A stretch of 64,000 bases of DNA from Dryas octopetala (taxonomy: Eukaryota; Streptophyta; Magnoliopsida; Rosales; Rosaceae). The stretch spans positions 20,196,910-20,260,909 of the forward strand of contig OY992839.1 of the NCBI GenBank assembly GCA_963921425.1, given 5' to 3'. A program made the translations under genes and the position numbers. This document shows, piece after piece, positions 49,135 to 61,009 of this stretch. The notes under the pieces were generated by a model. It was not told the DNA's origin. It saw only the letters and a program-made list of their open reading frames with translations, and made no database searches. The first letter of the stretch is position 1, and each line of letters starts with the position of its first letter.

Positions 49135-50181
49135 TCAAACGCTTTCCTCAAATTTCTGAGCCTTTTTCTCCCTTTTTTTTGTCACCTGAAGGATTTTGGT
49201 CTCAGCAACCAAACTCCTAGCAAGGTACTTGGGAGAGATGGGTTCAATCTGTGATCTTATCTCTTCGGAATACAGTGCATAAATGATTGATTGCTGCTCA
49301 CTTGAAATCCTCTGAAGCAAGTGATCGGTGGTGTAGTAGTAGATATCGTGTTGTGGGTCCCCAAGGATGAAGTGGGTTCGTAGAAACTCCAACCGTTTGT
49401 GCACAAGCTTGATCTCAGTGTAGCAAGTTTTGTTTGAAAGAACAAATTGGAAAAGGTTAGTGATAAGTCTTCTCTGGCAAACAACATCAAGATCGAGATC
49501 GTGAAAATTATCGTAGCGAGGAATATCAGGATCAGAAGAAAAGGCCAAGGGAAGGCCCATCCCTTCGAGCTCGGGGGTAGCCCAATTTCCTGTCACTAGG
49601 ACTGGTCTTTCATTCCAACCACTATGAGAGGTAGGTCGGGAGTGGAAAAGTTTTTGGTTTTTTTGCTTTAGGGTGAAGTAATAGGTTGTGGTGCCCTTTT
49701 CGTCGAGACGCTGATTCCACTGATAGAAGTAGAACAGGTCCACAAACCCCAAAGCAGCCCCTTGAACAAGGCCAAAACCTAGAAGGATGAAGATCAGTTG
49801 GTAAGAACTTGGGTTCAATTGAAAAGGATGAACGCCCATACAGGTGAGCATGATGTGGAATAGAGGGTGGAGAAGAAATCTAATGTAAGGGAGAGAATAG
49901 GAAGATATGACCATGGCCCCTTCAGGAACATCCTCCCCGGTAACAAGGTTGGCTTTTCCTGGAAATGGAAGGAGTTCGACGTCATTAGGAAATCTATTCT
50001 CTCTGGCAAAATCTCCCAAATATTTCTTAGAAGGTACCCAGAACTCATAAATGGCTTTACAGGCTTTCTCTTTTCTACCCATTTTGGAGAAAGAATAAAG
50101 AAAATCGAAGGAGCAAAGGAACTTACTCAAAAAAGGAGGTCGAAGAAAAACTCGCAAATGCACTAGGAGATTGAAACTCAA
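49135..50181 (-). CDS. Antisense accessory frame of the Tat element (gypsy-type 'Transposase_28'-like)
   Basis: An open frame of 348 codons on the strand opposite gag-pol, between pol and the 3' LTR. It shows YSLPYIRFLLHPLFHIMLTC, PFQLNPSSYQLIFILLGFGL and a basic C-terminus. This resembles the domain named 'putative gypsy type transposon' (Transposase_28), found in antisense frames of plant Tat elements and related plant proteins. Its function is unknown. It belongs to the retroelement, not to the host. Confidence 0.65.
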   Translation of the reverse strand: MSFNLLVHLRVFLRPPFLSKFLCSFDFLYSFSKMGRKEKACKAIYEFWVPSKKYLGDFARENRFPNDVELLPFPGKANLVTGEDVPEGAMVISSYSLPYIRFLLHPLFHIMLTCMGVHPFQLNPSSYQLIFILLGFGLVQGAALGFVDLFYFYQWNQRLDEKGTTTYYFTLKQKNQKLFHSRPTSHSGWNERPVLVTGNWATPELEGMGLPLAFSSDPDIPRYDNFHDLDLDVVCQRRLITNLFQFVLSNKTCYTEIKLVHKRLEFLRTHFILGDPQHDIYYYTTDHLLQRISSEQQSIIYALYSEEIRSQIEPISPKYLARSLVAETKILQVTKKREKKAQKFEESV

Positions 50182-50429
50182 GTGGCAGGAGGAATGCAGG
50201 AAGATTGTAGAAAACCCTAGAGAGCGTACTTGGAGTAGTTGCAGAGAGAAAGAAGCGAGCGAAGGAGATGGGTATACGTGAATTTGGTAAAGTGAAAATG
50301 ATAACTCAAAATTTATGGTTTAAATGGCACCTCGGGTTACCAAGAGGCGCCATGATGATGGCAGTCGCAATTTTCTTCTCTCACTAACCCCCGAGGGACA
50401 CGTGGCAGCTAAGGAAGAAAATAAAGCAT

Positions 50430-50969
50430 TGTGGGACCTGAATTTTGCCACATAAATCAAATCTGAGTTAACCTAGGCCAAAGAGTTATTAAGCTAGGCC
50501 AGAATAAGGAGAATCATTCGAGGCCCAAACTAGAAATGTTTAAGGGTTAAAAATCAAGCCCAGAATAAAAATAAACATCTATCACATGGGAGAAAAGATC
50601 ACGCTCCTATGAGTTAGGAACGTGGAGGTAGGCCAACCCATGATCAACTCACTCTAGCACTACCCATCCATGCAGGGCGTAGAGGTGGGGGTATGAGAGT
50701 GGGAGGTTGCTTGAAGAGCAAGGTCAGGAAGATCTATAAATAGCAACGATGGACGAACGTAAAAGGTATGCAATCATTCTAAGCTTTACTTACAACCGAA
50801 TTGAGCAAACATTTCCTTTGGCATCAGAGTGTCGTTTGCAGAAGGACATCCCTAGCGTCTCGGATATCAAGAGCTCATCAGTCACATTTATTCATCTCCA
50901 GGTCAGGTTCTTCAACCAATTATTTATTGTTGGATAATTAATTTCTTTTCGAGAATTTTAGCTCCAACA
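50430..50969 (+). repeat. 3' LTR of the Tat-lineage element
   Basis: 540 bp, TGTGGGACCTG to GCTCCAACA. It is longer than the 5' LTR mainly by one short indel block. The CATAC target duplication follows at once. Confidence 0.88.
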
Positions 50970-50974
50970 CATAC

Positions 50975-51318
50975 TCACGAGCACAAGAATTATTTGATGT
51001 GTATAATTTGCGAGTAATTGCATGTATTTGAAATTTACCTTAAAACTTATACCTAACAAGGGTGGTTCCTATAAGTTTTCTTAGTAACCCATAAAAACAT
51101 GATAGGCAAGGGATGCTGTCACCTAACACTCTTCTGACTGTGTAAAACTAATTGGACTGCCAATAATATAACAATCTGTAACACTTTTCTAGAAGATTGG
51201 AAAGCAATTTTTTCTTTTCTTATTTGAACTCATTCATCAGTCAAAAAAACAATGGACTTAAAACTCTATAAGGTGTCGTTAAGTAAAGATTTGAATGAAT
51301 GCAACATTTTTCAAGTGT
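50975..51318. other. Spacer between two LTR elements
   Basis: AT-rich sequence without recognisable features. The start of the next LTR is only approximate. Confidence 0.4.
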
Positions 51319-52338
51319 TGGCTTTGGATTCTAATTGGACCTACTTATTGGTTTGTCCCAAAGTTGTTAAGCCCATTTGTTTGAGTAGTTTTAAATGAGC
51401 CACATCACCCATTTGTGGGACAGCCTTGAGCTTGTTTCACCCGAGACTACAAGGCTTCCATTTGAAGTTTTTTGGTTAGTTGTATTGGAGAGCAGCAAAA
51501 CAAAGAGAAAGTGTGAGGGTTTGGAGAGTAGCAGCCGCACAAAGTGAAGAAAGAAGAAAAACCATATTTCCTTGACTTGAGAGGTGTGATTTGCTACTAT
51601 TGCAAAAAGAGATTTATTCTCTTATTTCTTTCTCTTGTTCTTTGTGAGTGAGTGAGTTCATTGGGTGTATTTGGGGCTTTGGGTTTGTGAGGTTCAAACA
51701 CTTTTTGTAAACTCTCCATTGATTATAGTAGAATTTCGTCATCTCCCAAAGTGGATGTAGCTCAATTACACTGACTGAGTGAACCACTATAAATCTTGGT
51801 GTCTCTTGTTGGTTGGTATTTCTCTCTATATCTTTTGCCTTGGTTATTTTGATTCATATCTACTGTTTTATTGGATATTATCTTTAGCAATATATTGGTG
51901 ATTGGTATATTTGTTAAGCTTCCGCACAACAAATTGGTATCAGAGCTCGAGTTCAATCTCAGGGTTATATTTTGATATGGGTGACGAAGTGGGCAAGGAT
52001 AAGGGAAAGGGCAAGATGTCTACTAGGCCTTCTATTGCAAATGCTAAGATTGAAATTGAGAAATTTAATGGTACTAATAATTTTGGCAACAAAGTTGCTG
52101 ATTAGCGGAGAAAAATTTCCTCACTAAAAGTAAGCTTATTATCATCACTAAAAGCTTTTGGTGATGATTTTTCATTCGTCATCGACTTGTTGCCGTATTG
52201 CCGTCAAGGAAAGCCTACGGCGACGAAAATTTGGATTCCTCCCTGTACTATTCCAGCAACGCTAAAATAATTTCCTCGCTGAATCTTTTTTGCGACAATA
52301 TAATTCCTCTCAAAAAAGGAATTAATTTGACATAAAAG

Positions 52339-53605
52339 CAGGGTATAAAATTTCATTTTTTTAAGGTATGGAAATTTTAACAACAAACCAAATAATTTTC
52401 CCTCAGATTTCGGTGAAATTTTCAAAATTTCCTGAAATTTTCGAAATTTCGGCGAAAGTTTATGCTAGGAGGCAGAGACCAGCGGGAAAGAGAGGAGGAA
52501 TAGGCGAGACGGCCTAGTCGCCGAAGGGCGCACCGGTGGCAGATCAAAGAGAGATTCAGAGGGTGATTGAGGGGGGAGGAGAGAGAAGAGATGGGGGGAG
52601 GGAGGGAGAGGAGGAAGAGAAAGAGATCGGGGAAGGACGGAGAGGGAGGAGAGAGAAGAGATGCGACAGTGGTTCTGGTCGAAAATGGAAGTTTCAGGAA
52701 GGATATGTTGGTTTTGCTGATGAGTTTGATGGCGGGTTGCTGATGAGTTTGGTCTGCTGCCAAAAATTGATGGAGGCTTAATTGCTAATGAGTTTGGTCT
52801 GTTGCCAAAAATTGATGGAGGCTTAATTGCTGATGAGTTTGGTCTGCTGCCATTCAGTGAAATAGATAGAGGTTTAATTGCTAAACATAAAAATTCTTAA
52901 TACGTGGGGCCCATTATAAAAAGCAAAGATAAGATTGTGGGGGCCCATTATAAAAAAAGCAAAGGGAAGATTGGAAGAGAGAGTCACGAGAGGAAAAAGA
53001 AGGAAAGAAAAAAAAAAGGAAAAAGAAAAGGAAAAAAAAAAGGAAGAAAAAAGAGAAAAAGATAAAAGGGGTTTAGGGTTGATTGAGGTTTAGGGCTTTT
53101 GGGTAATTGGAAAGAAAAAAAAAAAAGATTTTGGGTTTCGTTTAGTTGTTTTTAAAGCCTAAACCCTATTACATTTTTATATAAAAAATAATTAAAAATG
53201 ATCTAAACCTTAATATCTTATATTATATTTTAAAGAATATAGAGTATATAAGCTTTAGTGTATAGATTATAGAATATAAAGAGTATTAAGGTATATAGAG
53301 TATATAGGGTTTAGTGTATAAATTATAGAGTATAAAGAATATACTAATTTTATTTAATAGTATGTACCTCCAGCGCGCATTATATTCATCTTATACCATA
53401 TAAAACCTAGTATATAATTTAATTTCTTCAATGTTTTTTTATCAATGTAGTAGATAATATGTTAAATAAACATATGGTAAAGTTTTATTCAAAATTTCCG
53501 TATTTTGATAGCAATTTCCGTTGTTTCTGTCTAATTTTTGTAGAAATTTAAAATTTATCAAAATTTCCATCGAAATTTCTGCGAAATCCAAAATTTTACT
53601 CCTTG
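52339..53605. mobile_element. Second non-autonomous hAT derivative (1.27 kb)
   Basis: Flanks CATAAAAG / CGTAAAAG (52331-52338, 53606-53613) agree at seven of eight positions. It starts CAGGGTATAAAATTTC and ends ACTCCTTG. It shares GGGTTTCGTTTAGTTGTTTT and the right-end sequence with the derivative at 22665, and the outermost right end with the full hAT at 17134. The interior has a GGCGAGACGGCCTAGTCGCC segment, a 45-bp tandem repeat and purine-rich runs. It inserted into the CACTA-like element. Confidence 0.85.
52743..52880 (+). repeat. In-frame 45-bp tandem repeat, three copies
   Basis: Copies begin at 52743, 52788 and 52833. In one plus-strand frame each unit reads DEFGLLPKIDGGLIA (NEFGLLPKIDGGLIA in the second), and the third has diverged. 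A multiple-of-three period with mostly conserved peptide suggests that the source may have been coding. I do not recognise the protein. Confidence 0.7.
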
Positions 53606-53613
53606 CGTAAAAG

Positions 53614-54105
53614 GTATTAAAAATGTCTGCAAATAATTTTAGTGACAACATTTGTTTTCTCGCTAAAACTAAAATCCTCGCAAAAGTTTAATAATTAATT
53701 AATATATTGTCTTTTAAAATAAAAAAAAAACTATTATTATTTTTTGGCGACACAATGTAATTTCCTCGCTGTAAGTGATTTGTAGTGAGGAAATCTCATA
53801 TTTTCCTTGCAATATGTTTCCTTTGGCGACACAATGTAATTTCCTCTACAACGAGAAATTAATTTTTTGACACCAAAAGTTTGATATGACATAAATCATT
53901 TTATATTTTTTTAATATTTATTCATAACCAAATAAGACAAAAATTAAAACTATATATAACATATATAAATGCTAGTTCAAACTGGTTTCACAATGCCATT
54001 AAACATTCAATAAATCTCTTAAAAATCATAATTAAGTACAAAAACAAAAAAAATTAAATTGATGAATAGCTAACATAGAGGGAGTCATCATTAAGTGCAT
54101 CAAAA
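53614..54105. other. CACTA subterminal-type repeats, left side
   Basis: Repeats of GGCGACACAATGTAATTTCC (about 53745 and 53825) and CCTCGCT/GAGGAAAT words. No gene in this stretch. Confidence 0.5.
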
Positions 54106-54240
54106 TTAACACTTAGTAGCCATCATATTCATAAACTCCTGAAACTTGTTGCTCCTCTCCTCAGAGTTTTTTATCTTCTCCTCCAACACTTTGATTACTT
54201 CACTTTGATGGTTAAGTAGTTGTTGCTGAGTCTTAACAAT
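54106..54240 (-). pseudogene. C-terminal coiled-coil exon remnant, possibly of a CACTA-encoded protein
   Basis: The minus strand ends KTQQQLLNHQSEVIKVLEEK then IKNSEERSNKFQEFMNMMAT, Lys, Cys and a stop (TAA at 54106-54108). The heptad-rich ending resembles C-termini of plant Ptta/En/Spm-type proteins. The upstream frame closes quickly and no adjoining exon is certain. It fits the CACTA context but could be another transposon protein. Confidence 0.4.
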
Positions 54241-55571
54241 CTATTATTGAGCTTGAAGTTGTTTCCCCTCTCAATAAAAAATCTGACAGAGTCTTGTTTG
54301 TTTCTCTAAAAATTCCAAAATTTATAACTTGCGAAAATTAACATTTCACAATATGAAAATTAATGGGGCAACATGCAATAAAATCTTTATATTTTGCAAG
54401 TAGTTGATGCAAAACATAACAAGTATTCTCTACACATCATATGTATATGTATATATAGGAAAAATAATTTTTGGATTGGCTACCCTACTTGTTTTTTAGT
54501 GAAGTCTAGAGCTTTCCTTCTTCACAAATTGGACTTCCTAAAAGAATTAGGCATCACTCAAACCCAGGGACTCAAAAGAAAAAATTAGAATTCTAAGGTT
54601 TTAGAATTTAGATTCACCAAGGTACAGCTATACTTAACCCCTTAAGGCTAACTCAAATCTGCAACACCCTGCTAACCCTCTTTCCTGCCAAACAAGTTAC
54701 ACAACCCAAGACGAGTTTTAGGTATTTAAATAAAGAGTATTTAAAATTTTAAAGGTTTCTATAATGACAGAGAATAAGAGAGATACTGAAAAATGAGGAA
54801 AAAAGTAAGGAGAAAGTATAGCTGCCTTTTATCAAATTTGATTTGCTTTAAAATAGATAGCATTATTTATAAGCTACAAATAAAACACCAGACTCCTAAA
54901 AATACTAAGGACTAATATATGCTTTCCATATACATTTCAATTTCCTGTCATTTCTCTTTTTCTTTACTGTTTTTGGCAACCTACCGAGACAAGGCCTACT
55001 ATATAAAGAATCTAAAAGAAAAAGGGATTGAAATTTGAATGTCATATTTTATTTAGTAGGACTTAAGAAACCACTCAATTGAGCCATTACTATTTTTTGC
55101 CTCTCTTACCCCATCCCCCCCAGCCCCCCTCTCCCCCTCTCCCCCTCTCTTCAAGAAAAAGAAAAAATCCCACCTCCTTTTTACGTTATTTTTCTTGGAT
55201 GTCAAAAGATGTACGAAGTACTAGAGACCTGTGTAAATCCCAATTGGGATTCTATATCTAAAATAACCAAATTTTCATCATTTGCTACCTGTGTAACATA
55301 AAATCTCCACTCAAGTGAACCTAACCCCATGAATTGGATCAAATCAACTAGCCTAATGTCAAAAGAACATACATACACAACAAACAATATCTCAGTTTCC
55401 TTGTAGTCGAAATCTTCTATCTCACTAATCCAAACCAAAGACTCGTCCTCCATACAAACTTTTAGCTCGAAATTAGGAAAATTCATATGAAGAAGCCAAA
55501 ATTTGGAACCCCAGCATTAATATTAAAGGGAGAATTCAGAGGAAAATAATTTGGTTAGTTACAATGATTAC
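54241..55571. other. Non-coding interior of the CACTA-like element
   Basis: AT-rich, with a C-rich run near 55110-55150. A 94-codon minus-strand frame at 55202-55486 matches nothing I recognise. It might be intron or untranslated sequence of the captured or transposon gene on this strand. Confidence 0.4.
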
Positions 55572-55638
55572 CTCCAACAGAATTAACATCCACACTCCCA
55601 AGAAGTTGTTCCTTCCACCTCCTTAAGCTCTCATCATC
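55572..55638 (-). pseudogene. Probable captured RhoGDI exon
   Basis: On the minus strand an acceptor (GGTTTTAG) precedes 67 nt encoding DDESLRRWKEQLLGSVDVNS, then Val-Gly, followed by the donor G|GTAATC. Rho GDP-dissociation inhibitors, cytosolic regulators of ROP GTPases, carry almost the same segment (ESLRRWKEQLLGSVD) before the immunoglobulin-like domain. No other RhoGDI exon was found nearby. It is therefore best read as one exon captured by the CACTA-like element, with both splice sites retained. The short length limits certainty. Confidence 0.55.
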
Positions 55639-56165
55639 CTAAAACCTCAAATTATCACCATAAACAAACAACATTACACACATACAAAAAAATAAAAAAC
55701 CCATAAATTACACATTTCAATGAAAAAATTAAAAACATAAAAAAAAAAAAAAAAAGCAAATTACCCAAAAAAAAAAAAAAGAAATTAATCTAGGCCGATT
55801 GGGCCTTGCAGGTGGTGTGGCCGCGAGTGGGGGAGAAGCAGGTGATGGTGGTTGATAGTGGCTGGGGTTGGGTTTTGGTGGTGCTGGGGGTTGGGTTTCG
55901 GTGGGGGCAAAGAGAAAGAGGAGAGGCAGAGAGTGGGGGTTGGGTTTCGGGGGGAAGGAGGCAGGTCGGGGTTGGGGGAGATAGGTTTCGGTGGTGTTGG
56001 GGCTCGGGGGTTTCGGGGTTGAGAGAAAGAGGAGAGGTAGAGAGAGATGAGAGAGAAAGTGAGGCAGAGAGAGAGAGAGAGAATGCAAGGCTAGTGGGTT
56101 CGGAGGGAGGCAGGGGGAAGGCGGGGGTCGAGGAGAGAGGTTGCGGTCGGGGGAGAGGCAGCGAC
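55639..56165. other. Low-complexity G/C-skewed segment
   Basis: G-rich on the plus strand (GGTTTCGG and GAGAGAGAGG repeats). Frames on both strands here are compositional artefacts. The C-rich complement resembles the low-complexity arms at 2.8-3.4 kb in style, not in clear homology. Confidence 0.5.
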
Positions 56166-56171
56166 GGGGAG

Positions 56172-56323
56172 TGTTGCGATGATTATGTAATTAGTAAAGA
56201 ATTAGGAAAAGTCTAACTTACCTTATTTAGCTTCCTGTAATTATGCTGCTAGGTTTGTATATATACCTTGTTGATGAATGAAAGAAGACACAATATTATT
56301 ATTCCCCAAAACCCTTATTTTCA
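56172..56323 (+). repeat. Left LTR of the young Ty1/copia element
   Basis: 152 bp, TGTTGCGATG to TTATTTTCA, with a TATA-like GTATATATACC. Confidence 0.9.
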
Positions 56324-59300
56324 AGTTGGTATCAAAGCCTTTCAAAAAAAAAAAAAAAAAAGAAGAAAACCTAACCGCACTCCTAATAGTTTGCTGCAAA
56401 ATTTGTTTGAACAGAATTCTTGAAACCCCACCATCACCATCTTGTATAGTCATTCTTAGTACTCATCATGGGCGAGAAGGACGTTGAATCATCTGGGTCA
56501 AAATCAATCCCTGTTGTTCACTCTGAAGGGGTTTTTAACGCCGGGAGCATTCTTACCGAATCAAACTATGACGTTTGGTCCCAATTGATGGAGATGCATA
56601 TTGCTGAGAGGGAGAAACTCTCCTATATTCGTGGCAAGACCAAGCCACCTGCATAAACAAACGATGGGTATGAAAAGTGGTATGCTGAAAATCAGAAAGT
56701 AAAGAGGTGGCTATTGATGTTCATGGATCCTGAAATTATGAAACGTTATTTACGCCTATCTACTGCCCGCGAAATCTGGAGTGCCTTGTCAAAGGCTTTC
56801 TATGACTGAAGTGATGAATTACAGGTGTTTTCCTTGAATCAATAGGCCTTCACGGCCAAACAAAGTGGAAAAACCCTCTCTATATATTATGGAGAGCTGA
56901 CTGAAATTTTCCGCGAATTGGACCATCATGATAAAGTGGTCATGCAGCAGGCTGATGATGTTGAAGCATATAGGAAGTCCATCGAACGGCAAAGAGTACA
57001 TGTATTCCTTACAGGATTGGATGGCGAATTTGAACAGGTACGTGGAGAGATTCTACGTAAGGAACCAGTCCCGAATTTAGAAGAGTGCTATGCTTTGGTT
57101 CGACGTGAGGTAGCGCGTCATACCACCTTGAATGGGGAGTCAGAAAATTCAAAGGCTTCAGCCATGTTGGCTCGAAATTGCCCTAATGTGAAACAACAGG
57201 ATCGATCCCGTTCTTAGCAGAATCAGCAGGATCGATCCCAAGATCAATCCCGTACACATGATCGATCCCAAACCAGCGGTACTGACAAACCATCCTACAA
57301 ATGTACTAATTGTAACCAACCTGGTCACACCAAGAGTCGCTGCTATGAAATAGTAGGATATCCAGAATGGTGGGATCACAGCCGTGATTCAAGGAAGAAG
57401 AGTTCTGGTCGGAACTCTACTACTGCAGTTGTTGAGGCCAAGACAGATGGAGTTACTGAACGAGCCTCTGCTATGGTAGCAACGACAGGTAATAACAGTG
57501 GTAAGGTTTTAAATATTTCTGCATCTGTTTTGAATAATACATGGATAATTGATTCCGGAGCTACAGACCATATGACATTTGATTCTAGACATGTCCCAAT
57601 CTTAAAGCCATCTTCCAAAAAATATGTTTCCACTGCTAATGGTACTCCAGCTCCAGTTATTGGAGAGTGTTCTGTGTCTCTCACTGATGGTTTAAATTTG
57701 GACTCTGTTTTAATTGTCCCATCATTGGCTTATAATTTATTGTCGATTGCTCAAATAACCTTAGCCTTACATTGCATTGTAATTTTTTGGCCTGATTTCT
57801 GTGTTTTTAAGGACATCCGAACGAGACAAACGATTGGTTGTGGTGTTAGGCGATGGAAGCTGTATTACTTGGACTTGGTGTCGAAAAGTTCAGACAGGCT
57901 GCGTCAGGCCTTGATAGTGAATGGTTTTGAGGGGGAGAAAAAACAATCTGAAATCTGGCTATGGCATCGACGTCTGGGGCATGCTTCCTTTGGTTATTTG
58001 CAGAGATTATTTCCTAGTTTATTTTCAAAAGTTGATATTTTTGGATTTCATTGTGCTATTTGTGAACTTGCGAAGAGTCATCATGCCTCTTTTTCATCAA
58101 ACTTGAATAAAAGTTCAGTTCCTTTTATGATTATTCATTCTGATATTTGGGGTCCATCTCCAGTTACTACTTTAGGTGGATCACGTTGGTTTGTCGCATT
58201 TTTTGATGATTGTACCAGGATGACCTGGGTATGTTTGATGAAATCCAAAGGGGAGGTAAATCTATTGTTTCAAAAATTTCATACTTTGATTCGGACTCAA
58301 TACAAAGCACAGGTTCTGGTCCTCCGTAGTGATAATGGCGGAGAATATATAAGTTCTAACTTACAACATTATTTGACGGCACATGGCATTGTTCATCAGA
58401 CTACATGTTCCTATACACCCCAACAGAATGGGGTGGCCGAAAGGGAGAACCGACACTTGTTGGAAGTTGTTCGTGCTTCCTTAATTGAAGCTCATATGCC
58501 TGTGTCCTACTGGGGTGAAGCTCTTACCTCTGCTGCTTATCTAATTAATAGTGTTCCATCCAGCACGGTTCAGTTTCAAACACCATTTAAGGCTCTGCAC
58601 GATGCTGTCACTGTTCCTACCGTCCATAATCTGCCACCTCATGTCTTTGGATGTGTGGCGTTTGTCCACCTCCATAAGCATCAGCGGAGTAAATTAGCTC
58701 CTCAAGCATTGTGTTGTGTTTTTTTGGGGTATGCATCACATCAAAAATGCTATCGATGTTATCATCCTCCCACTAAAACCATGTATATTACATTGGATGT
58801 TGTTTTTCATGAAGATAAGTTGTATTTTTCTTATGAGTCTGAACTTCAGGGGGAGTACCACCATGAGGAAGTTCAAACTCTGGATTATGCTGAACCTGTG
58901 GACCGAAATGTGAGTCACTTGGATATGAGTGGTGTGAACTTAGACGGAAGTGGTGATGAACACTCACACAGTCCTATGAATAGATACGAGAGTGGTTTGG
59001 ATACAAGTGGTGTACACTTGGACAGAAGTGGTGATGAAAACTCTCATAATATTGAAACTAAACCAACAGAATTGATCCCAGTATCCATTCCACCGTCCGA
59101 CACACCTAACCAATCGCTCGTTGAAGATGCTCCTGAGTCCGTACCTGACCCACCTAGAAGACAGCTTCCTCCTCGTAGTAATAGAGGTGTTCCTAAAACC
59201 ACATATGAACCGGATCTTACTAGAAAGGTCAAGTACCCTATGAGTCATTATGTGTCCAACCATTGTTTGTCTAAATCAAATAGGTCATTTGTAAATCAAT

Positions 59301-60857
59301 TATCTACTGTATCTATTCCTAACAGTGTGCAGGAAGCCTTGGCCGACTTAAAGTGGAAAGCAGCGATGAATGAGGAAATGAAATCCTTACAGAAAAGCAA
59401 AACATTGGAACTTGTTGATCTTTCATCAGGAAAGAAGCCAGTTGGGTGTCGGTGGGTTTATACCGTAAAGTACAATGCAGATGGTACCATTGAACGATTC
59501 AAAGCACGACTGGTGGCGAAGGGGTATACCCAAACATATGGGATAGATTATATGGAGACTTTTGTACCTATGGCTAAAATCAATACTGTTCGAGTTCTGT
59601 TGTCTCTGGCTGTGAATCTAGATTGGCCATTACAACAATTCGATGTGAAGAATGCTTTTCTGCATGGTGACTTGACAGAAGAAGTTTATATGGATCTCCC
59701 ACCTGGATGTCTTATATCAAAAAAAAAAAATCGAAGAAAAGTGTGCAGGTTGAAGAAGTCATTGTATGGATTAAAGCAATCACTCAGAGCTTGGTTTGGA
59801 AGATTTACAAAGTCCATGAGAGTGTTTGGCTACAGACAGAGCAACTCAGATCACACTCTTTTTTTGAAGAAACAGCAGGGTAAGATCACTACTCTTATTG
59901 TATATGTGGATGATATATATGGTAGTAACAGGGGATGATCCTGAAGAAAGGAAGGCACTACAGAATTACTTGTCCAAGGAGTTTGAAATGAAAGATCTTG
60001 GTCCTTTGAAATATTTTCTTGGGATTGAAGTATCTTGACCTACACAAGGAATCTTTCTCTCAAAGAAAGTATGCCTTATATTTGTTACAAGAAACTGGCA
60101 TGTCAGCATGTCAACCAACAGATACTCCAGTGGAGGAAGGATTGAAATTATGTATTGATTCTAGTCAAGTGCCGACTAATAAAGGGAGATACCAGAGACT
60201 TGTAGGGAGATTGATGTACTTGGCACACACAAGGCCGGATCTTGCATAGTTAGCCAATTTATGCATAATCCTAGAGAACAACACATGAGTGCAGTGATGC
60301 GAATTTTGAGGTATTTGAAGTCTGCTTCTGGAAAAGGAATTTTGTTTTCCAAGAATGTTGATCATCGAAATATTGAGGCATATACTGATGCTGATTGGGC
60401 TGGATCAATAGATGACAGGCGATCAACTTCTAGTTATTTCACCTTTGTGGGTGGTAATCTTGTTACATGGAGAAGTAAGGAGTAGAATGTTGTTGCGCGT
60501 TCAAGTGCGGAGGCTAAATATCGAGGTATGGCACTTGGATTTGTGAAGTGTTATGGCTAAGACATCTATTGCGAGATTTGGGGTATCCGACGAGGCAGCC
60601 GATTCGATTATATTGTGACAACAAGGCCGCATGTGATATCGCTCACAATCCAGTTCAACATGACCGAACAAAACATGTGGAGGTTGACAAATTTTTTATC
60701 AAGGAGAAATTGGAAACAAAAATTATAGAATTGCCCATGATCCGATCAGAGAACCAACTGGCTGATATCCTTACCAAAGCAGTATCACATCAGTTATTTT
60801 CAAAATTTGTTGGCAAGTTGGGCATATGTGACATCTATGCACCAACTTGAGGGGGAG

Positions 60858-61009
60858 TGTTGCAATGATTATGTAATTAGTAAAGAATTAGGAAAAGTCT
60901 AACTTACCTTATTTAGCTTCCTGTAATTATGTTGCTAGGTTTGTATATATACCTTGTTAATGAATGAAAGAAGACACAATATTATTATTCCCCAAAACCC
61001 TTATTTTCA
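60858..61009 (+). repeat. Right LTR of the young Ty1/copia element
   Basis: 152 bp, the same length as the left LTR and nearly identical to it. Confidence 0.9.

Larger units (their letters stand above)
41302..50969 (+). mobile_element. Ty3/gypsy retrotransposon, Tat lineage, decayed
   Basis: Both LTRs are present and a 5-bp duplication, CATAC, flanks the element (41297-41301 and 50970-50974). A primer-site-like GGCGCCGTTTGTGGGA follows the 5' LTR. Parts recognised in order on the plus strand: gag (about 42220-43130), protease (about 43310-43720), reverse transcriptase (about 43910-44640), RNase H and a second, archaeal-type RNase H (about 44980-45480, ELYVDG motif), and integrase zinc-binding remnants (about 46080-46210). 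The second RNase H and the antisense accessory frame near the 3' end indicate the Tat lineage. Coding parts are broken at many points, well over a dozen. The LTRs differ by roughly a tenth by eye, pointing to an age of several million years under usual plant rates. It carries a plastid DNA insertion. Confidence 0.88.

Noticed and set aside
55729-56216. Pro-rich minus-strand and Gly-rich plus-strand frames near the young copia
   Set aside because: Low-complexity, strand-symmetric G/C-skewed DNA. The plus-strand frame also runs into the LTR.
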